Below are positions 1 to 5,033 of a stretch of 5,869 bases of DNA, in pieces. The stretch is from an uncultured Eubacteriales bacterium (GTDB taxonomy: Bacteria > Bacillota > Clostridia > Oscillospirales > Acutalibacteraceae). Where the stretch lies: positions 1 to 5,869 of the forward strand of contig ONUD01000095.1 of NCBI GenBank assembly GCA_900320925.1, in the 5' to 3' direction. Made by a program: the position numbers and the translations under genes. Every line of letters starts with the position of its first letter. Position 1 is the first letter of the stretch. The notes beneath the pieces were generated by a model, which saw only the letters and a list, made by a program, of their open reading frames with translations, was not told the DNA's origin and ran no database searches.

Positions 1-143
1 ATAAATCTTTTACTTCATCAAAGCTTAGTCTGAAAGCCAAAAGATTTCGCTGTTCCGTTGATGATGATTTTTTGGCAAGCGTTATTTTTAACAAATTTCA
101 GTGATTTTTTCATGCGGTTGCCCTGAATAAAATAGAGAGACTA

Positions 144-172
144 TTGAAATTTTAGTAAAAATGTTATATGAT
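144..172 (+). promoter_or_regulatory. Sigma-A-type promoter of the DUF3592/transglutaminase operon
   Basis: TTGAAA at 144-149 (5 of 6 to the -35 consensus) is followed by a 17-base spacer and TATGAT at 167-172 (5 of 6 to the -10 consensus). The surrounding DNA is AT-rich. Transcription would begin near 179-180, giving a leader of only about 27 bases before the first start codon at 207. No operator-like inverted repeat is evident around it. No other convincing promoter is visible before the recombinase gene, so this one may drive genes from 207 to 4699. Confidence 0.75.
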
Positions 173-206
173 ATAAAAAGATACATATAGAAAGGCAGCA
201 AAGAGG

Positions 207-893
207 ATGGAAACAGTCAGGAAACAACTGAGTCAGCCATGGGTACAGATGGTAATGTTCGGGTTGCTGGTGATGATAGGGAGTGTGTGTATGTTTGGAG
301 CGGTGAGAGCAGACAAAGAACACAATACCCCTGATATGACAGATCCCCGTGCAGAAGCGGTAGTAACATCGGTATCCTCTTACAGTGCCACCGCCGAGGA
401 CGGCAGTGCAAGGGAATACTATAATGTAACGGTAGATTTCAGCATTAACGGGGAGCAGTACCAGAACATTTCGCTGTACAATGTACCGTTTCATGTGGAG
501 GTGAATGACCACCTGCCAATCAAGTACGATGCGGCACAGCCGTTTATTTGTTCAGTGGTAGATGACCCGCCCGCAGAGTACCATACCACGACCTATGTAT
601 TGTGTGCGGCAGCCATCATTGTAGGGATATGCGGGATCGTGGTGGCAGGCAGGAGAAGGAAGCTCCAAGAGATCCATGCAGCCGTGGAGGAAAAGAATGC
701 AGAGCTGAGTGACCTTGAAAGTGTCAAGGAGGGCTATGGGAACTATGAAGGAACGGCAAAAGCCAATGTAGAGGCGGCACCGTTCTCCGATGCTATCGAC
801 TATAACCAGATATACGATGAAAACAGGGGTGTGATGGATGCTTTCTATGACCCTACAGCCCCTTATACGGGCTATGAAGAGCCGGGAGAGTGA
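207..893 (+). CDS. Two-TM membrane protein, DUF3592-like
   Basis: This is a 228-residue protein of unknown function. A hydrophobic segment at residues about 12-33 is followed by an extracytoplasmic part (about 34-128) and a second hydrophobic segment at about 129-148 that ends in GRRRK, placing the C-terminus in the cytoplasm. The outer part reads as a small beta domain (AEAVVTSV at 49-56, a strand ending DFSINGEQY at 77-85, then DHLPIKYDAAQP at 101-112). This matches the DUF3592 pattern of variable strand, 'x-Gxx-Y' strand and 'Gd-xvxYdpxxP'. The cytoplasmic tail (150-228) is acidic, has a short helical stretch and ends tyrosine/proline-rich. The ATG at 207 has AGAGG directly abutting it and AAAGG at 191-195 at a longer spacing, so the ribosome site is only moderate. 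It is the first gene of the operon, with 17 bases to the next start. The domain call is by pattern and not by a search. Confidence 0.75.
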   Translation: METVRKQLSQPWVQMVMFGLLVMIGSVCMFGAVRADKEHNTPDMTDPRAEAVVTSVSSYSATAEDGSAREYYNVTVDFSINGEQYQNISLYNVPFHVEVNDHLPIKYDAAQPFICSVVDDPPAEYHTTTYVLCAAAIIVGICGIVVAGRRRKLQEIHAAVEEKNAELSDLESVKEGYGNYEGTAKANVEAAPFSDAIDYNQIYDENRGVMDAFYDPTAPYTGYEEPGE

Positions 894-910
894 GAAAAGG
901 AGTTGTCCGA

Positions 911-2368
911 ATGAAAAAAACATTGACAGTCATGATACTGGCAGCCGCCTTGTGTCTGGGAGGGTGCCAGAGGGCGGGGGAGTACAGCGGTACAGAGAGT
1001 ATGCCCGTATGGGAGTCAACCCTCACGGAGGAAAGCAGTACGGCCGAATCCTCTGCTGACAAAAAAGAAAAGAGCAGCGTGTCAGCAGAAAGTGTGCCGA
1101 GTAAGGTAGAGCCTTCCCAACTGCCGGTGGAAAGTTCGGTACAAAGCAGCACAGAGAGTGAGGAGCCGGTTTCCCGGGCGGAAAGCAGTACGGCGGTATC
1201 GGAACCGCCAAAAGTTTCCCAAGAGCCGAGCAAGTCTGTAGAATCCTCTGCCGAGCCGAAAAAACGGGTCATTGATGAAGCGATTGTATATGATCTTGAC
1301 TCTAAGTATTTTATCAACAAGCTGGATCCGCAGTTGTTCCACATATTTTTGCAGATGTATGAGGCGGCACAGAATTTTGAAGATTATGTGAAGTTTGATG
1401 AGTTGGTCTATGCGGAAGCACTGGACGGTTTGATGCTGTTGTTGAATTATGACTGCCCGGAGCTGATACAGCTCAACGGGGATTACTCGCCGATGTATGC
1501 GGATGAGAACTGCAACACGGTATCGGGTGTCTGCTTCACCTACAACATGGAAAAAAAGGAATATGACCGTTGCATGGGGGAACTGCACCTGTTTTTTGAG
1601 AACCTGAAAGCGGAGCTGAAAGGCAGGAATGAACTGGAACAGGAACAGTATATTTATGATATGATTTTTGAAAGCTGTGTGTATGACGATACGGAGAAGT
1701 ACTCGGGAACGGTATGGGGGGTACTGGTACATCATGTAGGACGGTGCGAGGGGATCTGCAAGGCCTTCATGTGGTGCATGAGAGAACTGGACAATGAATG
1801 TATGTGCGTATCGGGACGTCCCAAGTGGGAGGTCAATGCGGTTTATGCGGGGCATTCGTGGAATGTGGTGCGTATCAACGGGAGATACTATCAGTTGGAT
1901 CTGACTGTGGACAACCTGAAAAACACAGCAGAGGAGCAAACCTATCCGAATTACGGCTTTTTCAATGTGGATGATACGTTCTGCAATCAGACCCATGAAG
2001 TGTATGGTTTTTACCGGGAACTGGGAATGCCGGAATGCAAGAGCGTCAGGGAAAATTATCACCAGCTTCACGGATTGTTGGTGAATGACAAGGTGGAACT
2101 GAAAGAGCAGGTAACAGGAATATTGGAAAAGAATCTGCAAGACGGTGTGATAGATCATGTGCCAATCAAATTTACAAATACCGCTTTGGCGGAGGAGTGC
2201 TATGAAAACATCCATGATTGGATAGAGGAATTTTTGAATGCCAAGGGGTACAAGGGAGAGCATAGCTGTATCTATGACGACATCTGCCAGACCATTACCG
2301 TTGATGCGGCGGTAGTTCCCGCTGAGGAGGAACAGGAGGAGGAACAGGAGGAGGAAGAAGCATCATGA
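911..2368 (+). CDS. Lipoprotein with transglutaminase-like domain
   Basis: This is a 485-residue predicted surface lipoprotein. MKKTLTVMILAAALCLGGC is a signal peptide with lipobox LGGC (lipid-bearing Cys19). Residues about 20-118 form a low-complexity Ser/Glu/Pro linker rich in ESS motifs, likely spanning the wall. A globular region follows, with a transglutaminase-like core: GRCEGICKAF gives catalytic Cys279, AGHSWNVV gives His315 and YYQLDLTVDN gives Asp330, in the order and spacing usual for microbial transglutaminase/protease-like domains. A further domain (about 385-470) and an acidic tail EEEQEEEQEEEE finish the protein. The substrate is unknown; peptidoglycan or protein cleavage or crosslinking is possible. 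The start at 911 is preferred over the in-frame GTG at 890 because AAAAGGAG (895-902) lies 8 bases upstream of it and the signal peptide begins there. The mature protein has 15 cysteines besides the lipidated one, which is unusual for an exported Gram-positive protein. Confidence 0.88.
   Translation: MKKTLTVMILAAALCLGGCQRAGEYSGTESMPVWESTLTEESSTAESSADKKEKSSVSAESVPSKVEPSQLPVESSVQSSTESEEPVSRAESSTAVSEPPKVSQEPSKSVESSAEPKKRVIDEAIVYDLDSKYFINKLDPQLFHIFLQMYEAAQNFEDYVKFDELVYAEALDGLMLLLNYDCPELIQLNGDYSPMYADENCNTVSGVCFTYNMEKKEYDRCMGELHLFFENLKAELKGRNELEQEQYIYDMIFESCVYDDTEKYSGTVWGVLVHHVGRCEGICKAFMWCMRELDNECMCVSGRPKWEVNAVYAGHSWNVVRINGRYYQLDLTVDNLKNTAEEQTYPNYGFFNVDDTFCNQTHEVYGFYRELGMPECKSVRENYHQLHGLLVNDKVELKEQVTGILEKNLQDGVIDHVPIKFTNTALAEECYENIHDWIEEFLNAKGYKGEHSCIYDDICQTITVDAAVVPAEEEQEEEQEEEEAS
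1030..1251 (+). repeat. Short direct repeats coding the ESS-rich linker
   Basis: GGAAAGCAGTACGGC occurs exactly at 1030-1044 and 1180-1194 (150 bases apart, same frame). GAATCCTCTGC occurs at 1046-1056 and 1241-1251 (195 bases apart, same frame). Both pairs encode ESST/ESSA blocks of the lipoprotein linker. Reuse at the DNA level, and not only at the protein level, suggests that the linker grew by internal duplication or slippage. Confidence 0.6.
2324..2359 (+). repeat. Three 12-base tandem units (GAGGAGGAACAG)
   Basis: Two exact copies of GAGGAGGAACAG (2324-2335 and 2336-2347) are followed by a third copy ending GAA instead of CAG (2348-2359). In frame they encode the EEEQ/EEEQ/EEEE tail of the transglutaminase-like lipoprotein. 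Every unit contains GAGGAGG, so the array is also a run of Shine-Dalgarno-like sequences. The last unit has AGGAGG at 2349-2354, 10 bases before the ATG at 2365, and is the probable ribosome site of the next gene. Confidence 0.8.
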
Positions 2369-3030
2369 AGCATAAGCTGTCATTGGAAAGAATCGGTATG
2401 AGGGGAAGTATTATCCTGATTATGATCGGAGTCATTCTCTTGTCAATCGGCACAGTGGTACAGGTGGCAAGTACCCAGTTTCCTGACCGTGCAGCCGTGT
2501 GTACGGCCACCATTACGGGTTTTCATGAAGCAGAAAGCTCTGAAATCGACATACAGTCGCCGACCACACTGGTTTCCTACCAATATCAAGGGGTTGACTA
2601 TGAAAACGTTGTCCTCAGGCAGTATGAAGCATCATGGAAACAGGGGGATGTCCTGAAAATTTATGTCAGCGTGGAGGAGCCAACTGTCATCTGGACAAAA
2701 ACCATGCGGTATCGGGGGGCAATGATTATTTTTTTGTCGGTGCCGTTTTTGACCATCGGCATCTATAAAATCGTGCAGTTCAAACGCCTGAAAAAAATTG
2801 GTGACAATGAGAGCGATACCGATACCGAAGAGGAAATCAAATACAAGCGTTCGTCCTTTATCATTCCCCTTGCGGCAGGAATCCCGTTTACCCTTGTGGG
2901 ACTGTTTTTCCGTGCCATGGAGAATGATTCTGTTCTGGCACTGGTCATGATTATTATGGGCGGCAGTGCGGTAATCGTGGGCATTATCTCCCTGATCAAC
3001 TTTATCAACCTCAAACTCAGGAATAAATAA
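2365..3030 (+). CDS. Four-TM DUF3592-like membrane protein
   Basis: This is a 221-residue protein. Predicted membrane segments lie at residues about 14-35, 117-137, 164-183 and 189-212. Between the first two is an extracytoplasmic beta domain of the DUF3592 kind: CTATITGFHEAE (46-57), TTLVSYQYQGVDYENV (67-82), then WKQGDVLKIYVSVEEPTVIW (91-110), corresponding to the family's 'vsY-x-xxGxxY' and 'yxxGdxvxvxYxpxxP' strands. The 138-162 loop is charged (KRLKK then DNESDTDTEEE) and should be cytoplasmic. The start overlaps the previous stop as ATGA (2365-2368), so translation is probably coupled, with the Shine-Dalgarno site inside the upstream acidic-tail codons. It resembles the first gene of the operon in its outer domain but adds a second TM hairpin. 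Function is unknown; a partner or membrane anchor for the lipoprotein is an inference from synteny. Confidence 0.82.
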   Translation: MKHKLSLERIGMRGSIILIMIGVILLSIGTVVQVASTQFPDRAAVCTATITGFHEAESSEIDIQSPTTLVSYQYQGVDYENVVLRQYEASWKQGDVLKIYVSVEEPTVIWTKTMRYRGAMIIFLSVPFLTIGIYKIVQFKRLKKIGDNESDTDTEEEIKYKRSSFIIPLAAGIPFTLVGLFFRAMENDSVLALVMIIMGGSAVIVGIISLINFINLKLRNK

Positions 3031-3068
3031 TCACTTGTGGGAATAGTATGAAGCAGGGAGGGATGACC

Positions 3069-3227
3069 ATGAAAAATGTCACCATTACATCTTGCTTTCT
3101 GACCGAAAACACCACGCAGCGTCGTCAGGCTTTTAATGACCTGATTCTCAAAATACTGCAATATCTGTCTGAAAAGCCGATTCTATCCGATAGAGTCGGC
3201 TTTTTTTGTGGGGAGGGCGGCCAATGA
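3069..3227 (+). CDS. 52-residue protein preceding the recombinase
   Basis: The gene begins at an ATG with GGGAGGG (3056-3062) 6 bases upstream, a strong ribosome site. It encodes MKNVTITSCFLTENTTQRRQ, continues with a likely amphipathic helix (AFNDLILKILQYLSEK, residues 21-36), and ends at TGA 3225-3227. The ATG of the recombinase overlaps this stop (ATGA), which argues for a translated, coupled gene. In-frame ATGs at 3048 and 3063 lie upstream, but the ribosome site fits 3069 best. I do not recognise the family. A small recombination directionality or accessory factor is conceivable from position alone, yet no helix-turn-helix is obvious. The last third of the gene (EKPILSDRVGFF) is encoded by a terminator-shaped hairpin, so that part may be constrained by RNA structure and not by protein function. 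Confidence 0.6.
   Translation: MKNVTITSCFLTENTTQRRQAFNDLILKILQYLSEKPILSDRVGFFCGEGGQ
3172..3207 (+). terminator. Intrinsic-terminator-like hairpin inside the small gene (possible attenuator)
   Basis: Bases 3172-3186 (starting AAAAGCCGATTC) pair with 3190-3204 (ending GTCGGCTTTT) across a three-base CCG loop. This gives a 15-pair stem with one G-U pair (3181/3195), and the T-run covers 3201-3207. This is a textbook intrinsic terminator shape. It lies wholly within the 52-codon gene and 17 bases before the recombinase start at 3224. It may end the upstream operon's transcription, or act as an attenuator that is melted when ribosomes translate through to the TGA at 3225. The structure is read directly; the function is inferred. 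Confidence 0.75.
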
Positions 3228-4699
3228 CAAACAAAGCCGCTATCTATTGCCGCCTCTCCGAGGAGGATAAAAATAAACAGGACAGGCAACAGGAGAGCAA
3301 CAGTATCCGTAATCAAAAAATCATGCTGACCGCTTATGCCATGGAACAGGGCTGGGAGATTTATCAAATCTATTCCGATGACGATTTCAAAGGCTCTGAC
3401 AGAAGCCGTCCTGCTTTTAACCAAATGATAGCCGATGCACAGGCACGGAAATTTCAGATTGTCTTGTGTAAAACACAGTCCCGTTTTACCCGTGAACTGG
3501 AGGTGGTGGAACAGTATCTCCATCACCTTTTTCCTGAATGGGGTATCCGCTTTGTCAGCATTGTGGATCATATTGATACCGCCCTCGACGGCAACAAAAA
3601 GGCGAGACAAATCAATGGCCTTGTCAATGAATGGTATCTGGAGGATATGTCCGCAAGTATCAAAGCCGCTCTGCATAGCCGTATGAAAGAGGGGTGGTTC
3701 ATTGGTGCCACTGCCCCCTACGGCTATCGCAAAGACCCTGACTGCCACGGCCATTTGCTTATTGATGAACACGCCGCACAGGTCGTCAGGGACATCTACC
3801 GCCTGTATATTCAGGGGGTCGGCAGAACACGCATTGCCAGAATCCTCAATGAAAACGGTGTTCCCAGCCCTTCCGCCTATCATGCAGGCAAGCAGACGGG
3901 GGTATACTGGAAATATGATACCGTGAGCCGTATCCTTCAAAACGAGGTATATATCGGCAATCTGGTGCAGGGCAAGACCTGCCACCCTACCTACAAATCA
4001 AAACACAGTATTCCGACTTCCCCTCAGTCATGGATTCGCACGGAACATACCCATGACCCGATTATTGATATGCCGACTTGGGAACTGACCAGACAGCTTT
4101 GGCATGAAAAAACCAGACCCTCTTATACAGGACAGAACAGTCCTTTTTCTGGGACAATGATATGTGCCGAATGCGGCGGTCATATGGGGGTTGCCTACAA
4201 CCACCATCAGCGATATTTTCGGTGCAACAACGCTAAATATGGAAAAACCTGCTGTAAGGGAATGACTATCTTCCAGTCAACGCTTGAAAAAGCCGTGCTG
4301 GAAGAGTTCCGTGGGCTGGAAAAACAGTACCTTGAGCAGGCATATCTCTCTGCCCGTTATCCCCGACCATGCCCAAAAGATACACATGATTCCCTCCGCT
4401 CCCTTCAAAAAAAACAATCCGAACTCAAAACTGCTCTGAAAAACCTCTATCTGGATAAGCTGAAAGAAAGAATCTCTCCTGCCCAGTTCGGGGAGCTTTC
4501 CAAAACATTGCGGGAAGAAGAAAATGCCTGTTCTTTACGGCTCTCTCAGCTTCAAGCAAAGGAACAAACCTCTTCCTCTGTGCAGACTGCTCTGCCCTTT
4601 CATACGATTACCAGGGAATGGGTGAAGCTGATGATACAGCGTATTGAAGTCGGCGGTACCAAGGCTGACAGAAAAATTACGATTTACTGGAATTTTTGA
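3224..4699 (+). CDS. Large serine recombinase (site-specific integrase/excisionase)
   Basis: This 491-residue enzyme would cut and rejoin DNA at attachment sites through a 5'-phosphoserine intermediate. The N-terminal resolvase domain (about 4-145) has AIYCRLSEED with Arg10 and the nucleophile Ser12, then DRSRPAFNQM (59-68) and KTQSRFTRE (83-91, Arg87 and Arg90). A recombinase domain (about 160-300) starts GATAPYGYRKDP. A zinc ribbon follows, with Cys314 and Cys317 (CAECGG) and Cys334 plus Cys343/344. A coiled-coil stretch lies at about 388-448. Length and order fit the TndX/TnpX-like large serine recombinases of Clostridia. ATG 3224 is chosen over the in-frame TTG at 3206 because of GGGAGG at 3211-3216 and the ATGA overlap with the small gene. 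All recognisable motifs are intact. Its codons end in C/T more often than those of the operon upstream, hinting at a separate origin. It ends at the apparent element edge in cotJC. Confidence 0.93.
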   Translation: MTNKAAIYCRLSEEDKNKQDRQQESNSIRNQKIMLTAYAMEQGWEIYQIYSDDDFKGSDRSRPAFNQMIADAQARKFQIVLCKTQSRFTRELEVVEQYLHHLFPEWGIRFVSIVDHIDTALDGNKKARQINGLVNEWYLEDMSASIKAALHSRMKEGWFIGATAPYGYRKDPDCHGHLLIDEHAAQVVRDIYRLYIQGVGRTRIARILNENGVPSPSAYHAGKQTGVYWKYDTVSRILQNEVYIGNLVQGKTCHPTYKSKHSIPTSPQSWIRTEHTHDPIIDMPTWELTRQLWHEKTRPSYTGQNSPFSGTMICAECGGHMGVAYNHHQRYFRCNNAKYGKTCCKGMTIFQSTLEKAVLEEFRGLEKQYLEQAYLSARYPRPCPKDTHDSLRSLQKKQSELKTALKNLYLDKLKERISPAQFGELSKTLREEENACSLRLSQLQAKEQTSSSVQTALPFHTITREWVKLMIQRIEVGGTKADRKITIYWNF

Positions 4700-4727
4700 C
4701 AGTATGTTGTCCATACCTCTGTGCCGC
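4700..4727 (+). other. Probable attachment-site junction (element/cotJC)
   Basis: The recombinase stop (4697-4699) is followed by an inverted repeat, GTATG (4702-4706) and CATAC (4712-4716) around TTGTC. A few bases later (GCCGCAGAG from 4723) the sequence starts to match the CotJC family (AAEQKAR). Large serine recombinases recognise imperfect dyads of about 30-50 bases with a two-base crossover core, so the site should lie here. The exact core cannot be read from one junction. Confidence 0.45.
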
Positions 4728-4926
4728 AGAGCAGAAAGCACGCACAACGTATGATAATATTCTGCGGTTCTGTGATGACCCCGATGTGACAGACGTGATA
4801 CGCTTCCTCCGAGCCAGAGAGGTTGTCCACTATCAGCGTTTTGGTGAAGCACTCAGAATTGTAACAGATAAGCTGGACAGCAAAAATTTCTATGCCTTCA
4901 ATCCGGAATTTGACCGTAAAAAATAA
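4718..4926 (+). pseudogene. cotJC: C-terminal fragment of CotJC/manganese-catalase family protein
   Basis: The frame from AAEQKARTTYDNIL through DDPDV, IRFLRAREVVHYQRFGEAL to the end FYAFNPEFDRKK is recognisably the end of a CotJC-type spore coat protein of the manganese catalase (ferritin-like) family. Full-length members are around 190-220 residues; only about 67 remain. The fragment keeps the positions expected for two metal ligands of the second half, the Glu of AAEQKA and the His of REVVHYQRF, but lacks the helices supplying the first Glu and Glu-x-x-His ligands. It has no ribosome site and no plausible start. The in-frame TTG at 4696 overlaps the recombinase stop and would add residues (TVCCPYL) foreign to the family. 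The reading frame itself is undamaged to its stop, which fits a recent or reversible interruption by the adjacent element better than an old decaying pseudogene. Confidence 0.8.
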
Positions 4927-4972
4927 AAATTGGGTTGCGGAGAAATTTTTTCTGCCGCAGCCCGATTTTTTT
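4927..4972 (+). terminator. Intrinsic terminator after the cotJC fragment
   Basis: AAATTGGGTTGCGG (to 4940) pairs with CCGCAGCCCGATTT (from 4955), a stem of about 14 pairs with two G-U pairs. The 14-base loop (AGAAATTTTTTCTG) can itself close as AGAAA/TTTCT. The T-run is at 4966-4972. The stem starts directly after the TAA at 4924-4926, as expected for the natural end of the cotJC transcription unit. Confidence 0.88.
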
Positions 4973-5017
4973 CAAAATCCCTGTAACAAATCCAAAAAAA
5001 GAGGTACATAAGAGATA

Positions 5018-5025
5018 AAAGGAGG
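5018..5025 (+). promoter_or_regulatory. Strong ribosome binding site of the VWA lipoprotein gene
   Basis: AAAGGAGG at 5018-5025 lies 8 bases before the ATG at 5034 and is a near-perfect anti-16S match, which fixes the start. No convincing promoter was found between the terminator and this site; TACATA at 5005-5010 is a possible -10 box but lacks a good -35. Confidence 0.85.
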
Positions 5026-5033
5026 TTTTTACC

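Larger units (their letters stand above)
1..4720 (+). mobile_element. Right part of a serine-recombinase element inserted in cotJC (left end outside window)
   Basis: A complete large serine recombinase gene stops at 4699. Coding sequence for the C-terminal part of a CotJC-family protein begins within about 20 bases, without its N-terminal part. Recombinase genes of this class usually sit at one end of their element, so the junction is best read as the right attachment site. Everything to its left would then be element DNA, including the DUF3592/transglutaminase operon as cargo. The left end is not in the window. No cotJC 5' segment or matching repeat was found in 1-206, so the element extends beyond position 1 and its size is unknown. 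No conjugation or phage genes are visible. The edge at 4720 is approximate to about 15 bases. Confidence 0.55.

Noticed and set aside
3..104. A plus-strand frame open from the window edge to TGA 102-104 (33 codons, containing KRFRCSVDDDFLASV), possibly the end of an upstream gene.
   Set aside because: It is too short, has no recognisable family, and lies in AT-rich sequence where chance open frames are common. It could be revisited with upstream sequence.
18..113. A minus-strand 31-codon frame beginning MKKSLKFVKN.
   Set aside because: It has only a weak possible ribosome site, no recognised family, and overlaps another equally weak frame on the plus strand.
890..910. GTG at 890 as the start of the transglutaminase-like lipoprotein (GTGA overlap with the preceding gene).
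   Set aside because: It would add seven charged residues (MRKGVVR) before a standard signal peptide, and the Shine-Dalgarno sequence at 895-902 is placed for ATG 911.
1082..2263. A long open frame on the minus strand opposite the transglutaminase-like gene (about 390 codons).
   Set aside because: It has no recognisable domain, is rich in His/Ile/Leu as expected from antisense reading of this gene, has no good ribosome site, and lies opposite a gene with a clear catalytic triad.
3206..3223. TTG at 3206 as the start of the recombinase.
   Set aside because: It lies in the T-run of the hairpin with no ribosome site. ATG 3224 has GGGAGG at a good distance and gives the normal N-terminus for the family.
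4696..4926. An independent 76-residue gene starting at TTG 4696.
   Set aside because: It has no ribosome site, the start overlaps the recombinase stop, and the content is plainly the end of a CotJC-family protein, so it is better called an interrupted gene.
4982..5010. A promoter for the VWA lipoprotein gene (TACATA at 5005-5010 with a -35 near 4982).
   Set aside because: The -35 region matches at only two or three of six positions. A promoter must exist near here after the terminator, but I cannot place it.
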